A stretch of 64,000 bases of DNA from assembly GCF_018408855.1 (NCBI RefSeq), contig NZ_AP024324.1, positions 558,001 to 622,000 on the forward strand, in the 5' to 3' direction. The DNA is from Caballeronia sp. NK8. Its GTDB lineage: Bacteria; Pseudomonadota; Gammaproteobacteria; Burkholderiales; Burkholderiaceae. The translations under genes and the position numbers were made by a program. Under the pieces are notes generated by a model. The model was not told the origin of the DNA, did not search any database, and saw nothing but the letters and a program-made list of their open reading frames with translations. Shown here piece by piece: positions 34,019 through 42,866 of the stretch. Position 1 is the first letter of the stretch, and each line of letters opens with the position of its first letter.

Positions 34019-34867
34019 ATGCGCGTCGAACAACTTACCTGCTCCATCGGAGCCGAACTCAGCGGCGTGAGCCTCGCGGACGCGGTCCACGACGACGGCC
34101 TGTTCGCGGAAATCCGCGCCACGCTGCTCAAGCATCGCGTGCTGTTCCTGCGCGATCAGGACATCACGCGCGCCGAACATGTCGCGTTCGCCCGCCGCTT
34201 CGGCGAGCTGGAAGATCATCCGGTCGCCGGCAGTGATCCCGAGCATCCGGGCCTGGTGCGTATCTACAAGAATCCCGACCAGCCCAACGACCGTTACGAG
34301 AACGCGTGGCACACCGACGCCACCTGGCGCGCCGCGCCGCCTTTCGGCTGCGTGCTGCGTTGCGTCGAATGTCCGCCGGTCGGCGGCGACACCATCTGGG
34401 CGAACATGGTGCTCGCTTATGAGAACCTGCCCGAGCACATCAAGACGCAGATCGCCGATCTGCGCGCCCGCCACAGCATCGAGGCCAGCTTCGGGGCCGC
34501 CATGCCGATCGAGAAGCGGCTCGCGCTGAAAGCGCAGTTTCCCGACGCCGAACACCCGGTCGTGCGCACGCACCCCGAGACGGGCGAGAAGACGCTCTTC
34601 GTGAACGCGTTCACTACGCATTTCACGAACTATCACACGCCCGAGCGCGTGCGTTTCGGCCAGGACGCCAATCCGGGCGCGGGCCAGTTGCTCGCCTACC
34701 TGATCAGCCAGGCGTACATCCCGGAATACCAGGTTCGCTGGCGCTGGAAAAAGAACAGCATCGCGATCTGGGACAACCGCAGCACGCAGCATTACGCGGT
34801 CATGGACTACCCGCCGTGCCATCGCAAGATGGAACGCGCCGGGATCATCGGCGACGCGCCTTACTGA
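34019..34867 (+). CDS. TauD/TfdA-family Fe(II)/2-oxoglutarate dioxygenase
   Basis: A 282-residue non-haem iron oxygenase. The facial triad is seen as His98 and Asp100 in AWHTDATW and His258 in STQHYAV, with the 2-oxoglutarate-binding Arg in PPCHRKMER. It hydroxylates or cleaves an acid, sulfonate, ether or aryloxy compound, using oxygen and 2-oxoglutarate. GAGGAG overlaps the stop of the quinone reductase gene and is well placed for the ATG at 34019. In this operon it probably opens the pathway by oxidising the imported substrate before the beta-keto-acid step. Substrate unknown. Confidence 0.88.
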   Translation: MRVEQLTCSIGAELSGVSLADAVHDDGLFAEIRATLLKHRVLFLRDQDITRAEHVAFARRFGELEDHPVAGSDPEHPGLVRIYKNPDQPNDRYENAWHTDATWRAAPPFGCVLRCVECPPVGGDTIWANMVLAYENLPEHIKTQIADLRARHSIEASFGAAMPIEKRLALKAQFPDAEHPVVRTHPETGEKTLFVNAFTTHFTNYHTPERVRFGQDANPGAGQLLAYLISQAYIPEYQVRWRWKKNSIAIWDNRSTQHYAVMDYPPCHRKMERAGIIGDAPY

Positions 34868-34913
34868 TCTTCGCGCCTCACATACATCGATCTCAATTAC
34901 GCTGGAGCACCAC

Positions 34914-35969
34914 ATGCAATTCCTCGACGATTCGCTGCACCCCGAAAACCAGGACAAGGTGGTCATCACGGTGGCGCCGTACGGCCCCGAATGGATGCCC
35001 GCCGATTTCCCCGAAGACATTCCGGTCACCATGGAAGAACAGGTCCAGAAGGCCGTCGACTGCTACGAGGCGGGCGCCACCGTGCTGCATCTGCACGTGC
35101 GCGAACTGGACGGCAAGGGTTCCAAGCGCCTGTCGAAGTTCAACGAACTGATCGCCGGCGTGCGCGCGGCGGTGCCGGACATGATCATCCAGGTGGGCGG
35201 CTCGATCTCGTTCGCGCCGGAAAACGACGGTCAGGCTGCCAAGTGGCTGTCCGACGATACCCGTCACATGCTCGCCGATCTCGATCCGAAGCCCGACCAG
35301 GTGACCGTCGCGATCAACACGACGCAGATGAACATCATGGAGTTGCTGTATCCGGAGTATCTGGAAGGCACCTCGCTCTCGAATCCGGCGTTCATGGCCG
35401 CGTACAGCGAAATGACGGTTCCCGCCGGTCCCGCGTGGGTCGAGGAGCATCTCAGGCGCCTGCAGGCGGCCAACATCCAGCCGCATTTCCAGCTCACCGG
35501 CATCCATGCGCTGGAAACGCTCGAACGCCTCGTGCGCAAGGGCGTCTACACGGGTCCGCTGAATCTGACGTGGATCGGCATCGGCGGCGGTTTCGACGGC
35601 CCGAACCCGTTCAACTTCTTCAACTTCGTCCACCGCGCGCCGGATGGCTGCACGCTGACGGCCGAGTCGCTGCTGAAGAACGTACTGCCGTTCAACATGA
35701 TGGCGATGTCGATGGGCCTGCATCCGCGCTGCGGCATCGAGGACACGATCATCGACCAGCACGGCAACCGCATGACGTCGGTGCAGCAGATCGAGCAGTG
35801 CGTGCGCGTCGCCCGCGAACTGGGCCGCGAGATCGCGAGCGGCAAGGAAGCGCGCGAGATCTACAAGATCGGCGTGCAATACAAGGACGCCGACGAGACG
35901 CTCGCGCAAATGGGCATGGCGCCGAACCGCAAGGCAGGCCAGGTCAACCTTCCCCTGCGCGCAGCCTGA
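34914..35969 (+). CDS. Beta-keto acid cleavage enzyme (BKACE, DUF849)
   Basis: A 351-residue zinc TIM-barrel enzyme. Known members condense a beta-keto acid with acetyl-CoA and cleave it to acetoacetate and a new CoA ester. The zinc site HxH is His59 and His61 in LHLHVRE; VQVGGS-type (here IIQVGGSISF), TWIGIGGGF and the acidic EDTI segment follow the family order. It is longer than many members (about 270-310), with extra segments between residues 100 and 160. BKACE substrates are predicted from neighbours: a dioxygenase, quinone reductase, carrier and hydrolase suggest a small non-aromatic acid, but I cannot name it. Confidence 0.88.
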   Translation: MQFLDDSLHPENQDKVVITVAPYGPEWMPADFPEDIPVTMEEQVQKAVDCYEAGATVLHLHVRELDGKGSKRLSKFNELIAGVRAAVPDMIIQVGGSISFAPENDGQAAKWLSDDTRHMLADLDPKPDQVTVAINTTQMNIMELLYPEYLEGTSLSNPAFMAAYSEMTVPAGPAWVEEHLRRLQAANIQPHFQLTGIHALETLERLVRKGVYTGPLNLTWIGIGGGFDGPNPFNFFNFVHRAPDGCTLTAESLLKNVLPFNMMAMSMGLHPRCGIEDTIIDQHGNRMTSVQQIEQCVRVARELGREIASGKEAREIYKIGVQYKDADETLAQMGMAPNRKAGQVNLPLRAA

Positions 35970-36034
35970 GGCACGGGTATTACTTTCCGGCGCGAACGGC
36001 TCGAAGAAGCCAGCGCCGGACATCGGAGGAGACA

Positions 36035-37381
36035 ATGTTGGAAATCGATTGCACAGGGCCGCACGCGCGCGACATCGCCGCGCCCACGCCCACATCACGC
36101 AAATACGCGTGGATCATATTCGCACTGACCTTCGGACTGCTCTTGTCCGATTACATGTCGCGACAGGTTCTGAATGCGGTGTTTCCGCTGCTGAAACAGG
36201 CCTGGGGTCTGTCCGACACACAACTGGGTTCGCTCAGCGGCGTGGTGGCGCTGATGGTCGGCGTGCTGACCTTCCCGCTCTCCGTGCTGGCGGACCGCTG
36301 GGGCCGCGTGCGCAGCCTCATCATCATGGCGACGCTCTGGAGTCTCGCCACGCTCGGCTGCGCCATTGCCACCAACTACGGCGAGATGCTGCTGGCGCGC
36401 GCCTTCGTGGGTCTCGGTGAAGCGGCGTACGGAAGCGTGGGCATCGCGCTCATCCTCAGCATTTTTCCGCCGCACCTGCGCTCCACGCTCACCGGCGCGT
36501 TCATGGCCGGCGGCGCGTTCGGCTCGGTGCTCGGCATGGCGCTGGGCGGCTTTGTCGCCGTGCATCTCGGATGGCGCGCGTCTTTCGCGGCGATGGCGTG
36601 CTTCGGCATCGTGCTGGTGATCGTCTACCGGCTGGTGGTGTCGGACGCGCGCATTGCGGCGCGCTTTCCCGATCGCCAGGCGGCCAGAGAGGAAGCCGCA
36701 GGCATGCGCACGAGCCTGCGCGCGCTGATCGCGGGCCTCTTCTCGACGGTCTCGGTGGTCTGCGCCTATGTCGGCAGCGGATTGCAGCTCTTCATCATGG
36801 GCGCGGTGATCGCGTGGATGCCGAGCTTTCTGAATCGCTACTACGGGATGCCCGCGGACAAGGCCGCCGCGGGAGCCGCGGTCTTCGTGCTGCTGGGCGG
36901 CCTCGGCATGGTCACATGCGGCGTCATCACGGACCGCATCTGCAGGCATGCGCCCTCGCGCAAGTGGCTCACGGCGCTGGCCTATTGCCTGATCTCGCTG
37001 GTGCTGCTCTCCGTCGGCTTCAGGCTCGACGCCGGCCCGTTGCAACTCGTGCTGCTCGGGGCGGGAATCCTGGTCGTGGCAGGCACGTCCGGACCGGCGG
37101 GCGCGATGGTGGCGAATCTCACGCCATCGGCGATCCATGCGTCCGCCTTCGCGACGCTGACGCTGGCGAACAACCTGCTCGGCCTCGCGCCCGGTCCGCT
37201 CGTCACCGGCATGATCGCCGACCGCATCGGCCTGCTGGGCGCGCTGCAGGTGATTCCGTGCGTGAGTATTGCCGCGATGCTCGCATTCGCCATCGGCCGC
37301 GCGAGGTATGTGCGTGACCTGAGCCGTATCGACGCATTGCGCGGACAGGCCGCGAACGACAAGCCTCCTTTACACGTATGA
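36035..37381 (+). CDS. MFS transporter in the BKACE operon
   Basis: A 448-residue carrier with about 12 helices. The start (36035) has GGAGGAGA directly upstream and gives a 25-residue cytoplasmic tail before YAWIIFALTFGLLLSDYMSRQVLN; LADRWGRVRSL is the loop 2-3 motif and GLGEAAYGS lies in helix 5. It belongs to the broad organic-acid/anion carrier type. Its stop overlaps the next start as ATGA. Expected to import the operon substrate. Confidence 0.87.
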   Translation: MLEIDCTGPHARDIAAPTPTSRKYAWIIFALTFGLLLSDYMSRQVLNAVFPLLKQAWGLSDTQLGSLSGVVALMVGVLTFPLSVLADRWGRVRSLIIMATLWSLATLGCAIATNYGEMLLARAFVGLGEAAYGSVGIALILSIFPPHLRSTLTGAFMAGGAFGSVLGMALGGFVAVHLGWRASFAAMACFGIVLVIVYRLVVSDARIAARFPDRQAAREEAAGMRTSLRALIAGLFSTVSVVCAYVGSGLQLFIMGAVIAWMPSFLNRYYGMPADKAAAGAAVFVLLGGLGMVTCGVITDRICRHAPSRKWLTALAYCLISLVLLSVGFRLDAGPLQLVLLGAGILVVAGTSGPAGAMVANLTPSAIHASAFATLTLANNLLGLAPGPLVTGMIADRIGLLGALQVIPCVSIAAMLAFAIGRARYVRDLSRIDALRGQAANDKPPLHV

Positions 37382-37977
37382 GCAACATGCAATCCACCTC
37401 TACTCCCACGATCCTGATCGTTCCGGGACTGCGCGATCATGTCGAAGATCACTGGCAGACCCTGCTCGAACGCAGGCTTGCCCATGCACGCTCGGTGCCG
37501 CCGCTCGAGCACGACAAGCTGAGCTGCGCGGCCCGCGTCGCCGCGCTCGATGCGGCGCTGGCGCAAATCGACGGACCGGTCGTGCTCGTCGCGCACAGCG
37601 CGGGCGTCATGATCACCGTGCACTGGGCGCAGCGCCACACACGGCAGATTCACGGCGCCCTGCTCGCGACGCCGCCCGATTTCGATGCGCCGATGCCGCC
37701 GGGTTACCCGTCGCCGGACATCCTGCAGCGGGAAGGATGGCTGCCCGCACCGCGCGCGCATTTGCCGTTTCCGAGCATCGTCGCCGCCAGCACCAACGAT
37801 CCGCTGGCGCGCATCGAACGCGTCGAGGAACTCGCGCGCGCGTGGGGCAGCCGTTTCGTCGATATCGGCGCGGCCGGCCATTTGAATCCCGCGTCGGGAC
37901 ACGGCGAGTGGCCGCTCGCCGATGAACTGATCGCCGAACTCTGCGGCGAACGCCCGCGCCAATACGCTTCCCTTTGA
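37378..37977 (+). CDS. RBBP9/YdeN-type alpha/beta serine hydrolase
   Basis: A 199-residue small hydrolase. PTILIVPGLRDHVEDHWQTLLE is the family start, the nucleophile is in LVAHSAGV (around Ser74) and the histidine in GHLNPASGHGEWP. It overlaps the MFS gene by four bases (ATGA), so the two are coupled. Family members cleave small esters or act as protein serine hydrolases. In this operon an ester or lactone hydrolysis step is plausible. Confidence 0.85.
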   Translation: MSNMQSTSTPTILIVPGLRDHVEDHWQTLLERRLAHARSVPPLEHDKLSCAARVAALDAALAQIDGPVVLVAHSAGVMITVHWAQRHTRQIHGALLATPPDFDAPMPPGYPSPDILQREGWLPAPRAHLPFPSIVAASTNDPLARIERVEELARAWGSRFVDIGAAGHLNPASGHGEWPLADELIAELCGERPRQYASL

Positions 37978-37986
37978 TGGAGAACC

Positions 37987-38181
37987 ATGCAAATGTCAGA
38001 TCACGTACGGACCGCATCGTCAACGCAAACCGCAGTTACCGTCGAGCAGAAGGATTCCAACACGAACAAGCGCGCGAGGGAAACATCGGCGACACGAACC
38101 TGGGCGTGGGGACGAACCCGCGAACCCTATGACTGGATGGACGCGCACACACCGTCAGGAGACCTGAAATCGTGGCGATGA
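37987..38181 (+). CDS. Unrecognised 64-residue protein in the BKACE operon
   Basis: A short gene with GGAGAA 5 nt before its ATG, 9 nt after the hydrolase stop. Its own TGA overlaps the ATG of the Rieske gene (ATGA), the same overlap used elsewhere in this operon; both facts favour real translation. The first 40 residues are polar and look unstructured; the end is rich in Trp and Arg (TWAWGRTREPYDWMDAH). No motif, signal or membrane segment. I do not recognise it. It might be a small partner of the Rieske protein, or a non-functional reading frame. Confidence 0.5.
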   Translation: MQMSDHVRTASSTQTAVTVEQKDSNTNKRARETSATRTWAWGRTREPYDWMDAHTPSGDLKSWR

Positions 38182-38483
38182 GCATAGCGCTTGCCCGCGC
38201 CGACGATCTGAAACCCGGCTCGCGCAAGATCGCATTCATCGACGGGCGCAGCGTCGTGCTGTTCAATATCGACGGCGTCATTCACGCGATCGACAATTCG
38301 TGCCCGCACAACGGCGCATCGCTCGCGAATGGCCGGCTGGACGGCCACGTGCTGCAATGCCCGGCGCATGGCCTGCGCTTCGACCTCGCGTCGGGGTGTG
38401 CCGTCGGCGCGCCGGGTTTGTGCCTGACGAAGCTGCCCGTCGAAGCGATCGACGGCGAACTCGTGACGCAACGCGTCGATTGA
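38178..38483 (+). CDS. Rieske-type [2Fe-2S] ferredoxin
   Basis: A 101-residue protein with a complete Rieske cluster motif: CPHNGASL (around residues 41-48) and CPAHGLRF (around 60-67), supplying two Cys and two His. It is the size of the ferredoxin component of multi-component oxygenases. No Rieske oxygenase alpha subunit or reductase gene is near, so it is an orphan electron carrier in this operon. I use the ATG at 38178, overlapping the preceding stop; a GTG at 38172 with AGGAGA 9 nt upstream is a good alternative. Confidence 0.88.
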   Translation: MSIALARADDLKPGSRKIAFIDGRSVVLFNIDGVIHAIDNSCPHNGASLANGRLDGHVLQCPAHGLRFDLASGCAVGAPGLCLTKLPVEAIDGELVTQRVD

Positions 38484-38513
38484 TTCCGAAGGCCTCGGCG
38501 AAGCACGTCTCCT

Positions 38514-39158
38514 TTACGCCTGCTCGCCGATGACCTTCCGTATCGCTTCCTCGAACGCCTCGGAGGGCTGACCGCCGCTCACGAGGAACTTGCGGTCCAG
38601 GATGATCGCGGGCACGGACTGAATCCCGAGTTGCTGAAACTCGCGCTCTTCGGCGCGAACCTCATCGGCATACGCGCCGCTCTCCAGAATTTCGCGCGCC
38701 TTGTCGCCGTCGAGTCCGACACTTCGTGCCGCTTCGATCAGGACGTCCCGATCGCTCGGGTCCTTGCCGTCGCCGTGATACGCGGCGAGCAGCGCCATCT
38801 TGAGCGGTAATTGCCTGCCTTCGATGCGCGCCCAGTGCAGCAGCCGATGTGCATCGAACGTGTTGTAGACCCGGTTGCGTTCGCCGAACACGAAGCCTTC
38901 ACGCGCACCGCGCTCGCGGATCACCGCCTGCGTCTCCCTGATCTGCTCGGGCGTGCGGCCGTACTTGCGGCCGACATAATCGACGATGCCCTCGCCCTGC
39001 GGACCCATGTCCGGATTCAGCTCGAACGGATGCAGCGTGATATGCGCATCGACTTCATCGCCGAGGCGCGCCAGTGCGCGTTGGAGGGAAGCCAGGCCCA
39101 CGGCGCACCACGGGCAGGCGATGTCGGACACGAAGTCGATTTGAAGCGGTCGGGACAT
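38514..39158 (-). CDS. DsbA-family (FrnE-like) oxidoreductase
   Basis: A 214-residue thioredoxin-fold protein with an active site CPWC at residues 15-18 and a helical insertion, ending in GIQSVPAIILDRKFLVSGGQ with the cis-proline. No signal peptide, so cytoplasmic, as for the FrnE/2-hydroxychromene-2-carboxylate isomerase-like group. The ATG at 39158 (MSRPLQIDFVSD) is the usual start. It converges with the Rieske gene, 30 nt apart. Cellular role unknown; FrnE homologs aid oxidative stress resistance. Confidence 0.87.
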   Translation of the reverse strand: MSRPLQIDFVSDIACPWCAVGLASLQRALARLGDEVDAHITLHPFELNPDMGPQGEGIVDYVGRKYGRTPEQIRETQAVIRERGAREGFVFGERNRVYNTFDAHRLLHWARIEGRQLPLKMALLAAYHGDGKDPSDRDVLIEAARSVGLDGDKAREILESGAYADEVRAEEREFQQLGIQSVPAIILDRKFLVSGGQPSEAFEEAIRKVIGEQA

Positions 39159-39263
39159 GGCGTTGTCAGAAAGTCGATAAGGATTCGACACGCTAGCTCA
39201 ATTCGCGGTGGTCTGCAGTCTTCAACTCTCGAGCAGCACGAGCGTGCCATTCAGCGCGCGCCG

Positions 39264-39304
39264 AATATTTCCTACGTGTTCACTAAATATTGCAAAAAAT
39301 TTGC
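39264..39304. promoter_or_regulatory. AT-rich palindromic region upstream of the autotransporter
   Basis: AATATTT (39264-39270) and AAATATT (39285-39291) form a 7-bp inverted repeat with a 14-nt spacer, followed at once by GCAAA-AAA-TTTGC (39292-39304). This is the most AT-rich stretch I see in the window. It likely holds the autotransporter promoter and regulator or H-NS-like binding sites. Confidence 0.4.
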
Positions 39305-39380
39305 CGTCAATGACCCGGAGAACGGGCACGACAGCGCGGCTGCCCGACGACGTCAATCAAAACAACTGAACAGGCAGCTC

Positions 39381-42300
39381 ATGAGTGTGCAGCATCAGGT
39401 ATTCCGCATCGTCAAGATTTGCGGCAAGACCGTTTCCGCGGGTGTCGGTTTTCTGTGTTGCGCATTGCCGGTCAATGCACATGCCTCGACCTTCCTCGAT
39501 TTCTCGAACGGCCTGACGGGCTGGACGCAATCCGGCTCCGTCGCCGTGCTCAGCACGACGAACGCCTTCACCGTGGGCGGCCAGCCTTACTCGCTCACGC
39601 CGGCGGTCGGCGACCAGATGGCGAAGATCACGCCGGGCGGCGGATACAACCAGGTCGGGACCGTGGAATCGAGCTTCGGGCTGACGCCGGGCAGCATCAG
39701 CAATCTCGTCAGCGGCACGACGAACTACGGCTACATCTACAAGCAGTTCACGCTGGCCGCGGGCACGTATTCCTTCGCGTGGGCGTATGCCGCGAACGAC
39801 TACCAGCCCTTCAACGACGGCGTCATGTTCTCCGTCGCGGGCCAGGGCACCCAGCAGGTCGGCATTCTGGCGCTCAACGGCGCGTCGCCGACGTACGTGC
39901 CCGCGCAGGCGAGCACGCTGGTGCTCGGCAGCTACGGCACGACCCAGTGGATCATCACCAGTTTCACGATTGGCGCCACGGGCACCTATACGATCGGCTT
40001 CGCGGATTTCAACTACAACGACACCTCGGTCAGTCCGGTGTTCTATGTCGCTTCGAAGCCCGGCACGTTCACCGGCAACGCGGTCGCGACGACGGGCGGC
40101 GTGCCCCCTTCCGACATCGACACCAGCACGCCGTACTTTTCGTCGAGCAACCTCGGCACGAGCGTGAATCCCGTGTTCAGCGGCGGCACGCTGCGCGTGG
40201 ACAGCGCGACGGTCGCGAGCGCGCTCTCGATCGGCGCGGCCGGCGGCACCATCGACCAGAACGGCCAGACTTCGACATTTACCGGCGTGATCGCCGATGC
40301 CGCGAGCGGCACGCCCGGCGCGCTCAGCATCGTCAACAACGCGAGCGGCGGCAGCGTGACCTTCACCGGCGTGAACACCTACACGGGCGCGACGCATATC
40401 GGCGCGGGCGCGACGCTCGCGCTGGCGGGCGCGGGCAGCATCGCGGCGTCCTCGGGCGTGTCGAACGATGGCGTGTTCGACATCTCGGGCCTCGCGGCGG
40501 ATACGGCCGTCACGTCGCTTTCCGGCAGCGGCCAGGTCGCGCTGGGCGCGCGCACGCTGTCGCTCTCGAACGCCGCGGGCACTTTCGACGGGACGATCTC
40601 CGGTACGGGCGGGCTGCGCGTGCAAGGCGGCACCGAAGTGCTCACCGGCAACAACACCTACAGCGGCGGCACGACGCTCGCCGGCGGCTCGCTGCATGTC
40701 GCCTCGGATACGAATCTCGGCGCAGCGGCGGGCGCTCTCACGTTCCACGGCGGCGATCTCACGATCACGCAGTCGATGGACACCGCGCGCGCCATCGTCA
40801 TCGGCGCCGAGGGCGCCTCGCTGACGACGCTCGCCGGCGTCACGCTCGATGCGAGCGGCCCGATCAGCGGTACGGGAAGTCTCGTGAAGAACGGCGTGGG
40901 CACGCTCGCGGTGAGCGGCGCGAACACCTTCACGGGCGGCACGCTCATCAATGGCGGCACGGTACAGATCGGCAGCGGCTCGTCGCTCGGCAGCGGCGCG
41001 ATCGTGCTGAACGGCGCCACGCTCGGCACGACCGCCTCGCTCACCGCCGCCCAGCAACTCATCGTGACCGGCGCGTCCACGGTCGATGTCGCCGCCGGCA
41101 CGAGCGCCGTGCTGTCGGGCGCGATCGCGTCCGCCGCGGGCACTGCCTGCCTGAGCAAGTCCGGCGGCGGCGCGCTCACCATCGCAGGCTCCGCGTCGCT
41201 CGCGAGCGGCGCATGCGTCGCGGCCGGCTCGCTGCGCGCGAACGGCTCGATCACCGGCGCGGTCGATGTGCTCGCCGCGGGCACGCTGCGCGGCGTCGGC
41301 GCGATCGACGGCGCGCTCTCGGTGAGCGGCCGTCTCGCGCCCGGCAACTCGCCGGGCACGCTCGCAGTCAACGGCACCGTGACGATGAACCCCGGCAGCA
41401 CCTTCGAGGTGGACATCGACGGCACGGGCACCGGCACGGGTGCTGGCAACTATTCGCGACTGCTGGTGTTCGGCGCGAATCATCCGTTCGTCGCCGCGGG
41501 CACGCTCGCGCCGCTGTTGCGCGGCATCACCGGCGACGCGACCAACACCTTCGTGCCGAATCTCGGCGATACCTACCGCATCGTCACAGCCGAAGGCGGC
41601 ATCAGCGGGCGCTTTGACACCCTCGCGCAGCCTTCGGACGGGCTAAAGGCGGGCACGCGCCTGCAGGCGTTCTACGACATGAACGGCAGCAACAGCATCG
41701 ACTTGCGCGTGACGCCGGTTTCGTACGCGACGACGCTCGCGGCGGAAAACGACAACGCGCGCGCGGCGGCCGCGCTGCTCGACACGATCATGGGCGCGCA
41801 GGACAAGGGCAGCGCGTCCGCGCTGCAAAGCCAGCTGATCTATGCGGTGGCCGGTGCGCACGCGGCGCAGATCGGCCCCGTCACGAAGACGCTCTCCGGC
41901 GAGATCCACGCGGACATGGCCGCGGCCGCGCCGCGCGCGGCGCTCGGCGTGCAGGGACAGGTCGCGGCGCATCTGTCGGATATCGCGACGGGGAGCATCG
42001 ACCATGGTCAGACGCTCTGGGCGAACGTCACGCACGGCAACAACACCTCGGCAAGCGACAGTCACGCTTCCGGCTTCACCTCGCGCGACAACCAGGTGGC
42101 AACCGGCGCGGATATCGTGCGCAACGCCACGACGAAGGTGGGCGTCGGCTTCGCCTATACGCAGACCAACGTGTCGGCGGATTCGGGCAACGGCGCGATC
42201 GAGGAAAGCATGGGCTTCGTGTACGGGCAGCATGCGCTCGGCCGCGTGCTGATCGACGGCACGCTCGGCTATGGCGCGCAAAGCTGGGACACGCATCATG

Positions 42301-42824
42301 CCGACGCGCTGGGCACCACGTCCGGCCTCACCAGCGGCACGCACGGCCGCGACGTGCTCGCCGCCACGGGCGTGCGCCTGCCGGTGGACATCGGCACGCA
42401 GCGGCTCGAGCCGTTCGCCCGGGCGATCTACCAGCACGTGTCGCGCGATGCGAGCTCGGAAGGCGCGGCGTCGGCCGCGGCGCTGTCGCTCGACAGCTAC
42501 TCGGGCAACGGCGTACGCATGATGACGGGGCTTGCCGGCGGCTCGCGTGTGCAGGACCCGCTCGCGCAGCGCGTGACCTACCGCTTCACGGCGGCCGTGG
42601 GCGTCGATGCCGGCAGTCTCACGCGACCGAGCGTCGACGCAAGCCTTGCGGGACTCGGCCTCACGACGACCTCGCCGCATTCGGGCCGCGTGTTCGGGCA
42701 GCTCGGCCTCGACGGCACGCTGCGGGTGTCGAAGAACGGCCATCTGTTCGCGCATGTCGAGGGCGAAGCGGCGGCTCGCCGGACGGCGTATGGTCTGACC
42801 GCCGGCGCGCGCGTCGCGTTCTGA
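39381..42824 (+). CDS. Autotransporter (type V secretion) with beta-helix passenger
   Basis: A 1147-residue outer-membrane protein. A long signal region (MSVQHQVFRIVKICGKTVSAG..., cleavage probably after VNAHA) is followed by a beta-sandwich-like domain of about 190 residues (FLDFSNGLTGWTQ to about residue 225). Then come passenger repeats of the autotransporter-associated beta-strand type: GVNTYTGATHIGAGATLAL, GNNTYSGGTTLAGGSLHV, GANTFTGGTLINGGTVQI. The last 280 residues are the barrel, with LWANVTHGNN and ending GARVAF with terminal Phe. The N-terminal domain looks carbohydrate-binding-like, so an adhesin role is a reasonable inference. No protease motif seen. Monocistronic, with its own AT-rich promoter. 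Confidence 0.87.
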   Translation: MSVQHQVFRIVKICGKTVSAGVGFLCCALPVNAHASTFLDFSNGLTGWTQSGSVAVLSTTNAFTVGGQPYSLTPAVGDQMAKITPGGGYNQVGTVESSFGLTPGSISNLVSGTTNYGYIYKQFTLAAGTYSFAWAYAANDYQPFNDGVMFSVAGQGTQQVGILALNGASPTYVPAQASTLVLGSYGTTQWIITSFTIGATGTYTIGFADFNYNDTSVSPVFYVASKPGTFTGNAVATTGGVPPSDIDTSTPYFSSSNLGTSVNPVFSGGTLRVDSATVASALSIGAAGGTIDQNGQTSTFTGVIADAASGTPGALSIVNNASGGSVTFTGVNTYTGATHIGAGATLALAGAGSIAASSGVSNDGVFDISGLAADTAVTSLSGSGQVALGARTLSLSNAAGTFDGTISGTGGLRVQGGTEVLTGNNTYSGGTTLAGGSLHVASDTNLGAAAGALTFHGGDLTITQSMDTARAIVIGAEGASLTTLAGVTLDASGPISGTGSLVKNGVGTLAVSGANTFTGGTLINGGTVQIGSGSSLGSGAIVLNGATLGTTASLTAAQQLIVTGASTVDVAAGTSAVLSGAIASAAGTACLSKSGGGALTIAGSASLASGACVAAGSLRANGSITGAVDVLAAGTLRGVGAIDGALSVSGRLAPGNSPGTLAVNGTVTMNPGSTFEVDIDGTGTGTGAGNYSRLLVFGANHPFVAAGTLAPLLRGITGDATNTFVPNLGDTYRIVTAEGGISGRFDTLAQPSDGLKAGTRLQAFYDMNGSNSIDLRVTPVSYATTLAAENDNARAAAALLDTIMGAQDKGSASALQSQLIYAVAGAHAAQIGPVTKTLSGEIHADMAAAAPRAALGVQGQVAAHLSDIATGSIDHGQTLWANVTHGNNTSASDSHASGFTSRDNQVATGADIVRNATTKVGVGFAYTQTNVSADSGNGAIEESMGFVYGQHALGRVLIDGTLGYGAQSWDTHHADALGTTSGLTSGTHGRDVLAATGVRLPVDIGTQRLEPFARAIYQHVSRDASSEGAASAAALSLDSYSGNGVRMMTGLAGGSRVQDPLAQRVTYRFTAAVGVDAGSLTRPSVDASLAGLGLTTTSPHSGRVFGQLGLDGTLRVSKNGHLFAHVEGEAAARRTAYGLTAGARVAF

Positions 42825-42837
42825 GGTTCGAAGCAGT

Positions 42838-42862
42838 GCGGATCGCGACTCACGCGGTCCGC
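42838..42862. terminator. Hairpin between convergent autotransporter and porin genes
   Basis: GCGGATCGCG (42838-42847), loop ACTCA, CGCGGTCCGC (42853-42862): a 10-bp stem with one G-T pair, 14 nt after the autotransporter stop. Likely bidirectional terminator, without a T-run. Confidence 0.55.
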
Positions 42863-42866
42863 TCGA

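Noticed and set aside
40300..41000. Repeated segments that might suggest a tandem repeat or CRISPR-like array
   Set aside because: They are the coding of degenerate beta-helix repeats (NTYTGAT, NTYSGGT, NTFTGGT) of the autotransporter, with no constant repeat and spacer spacing.
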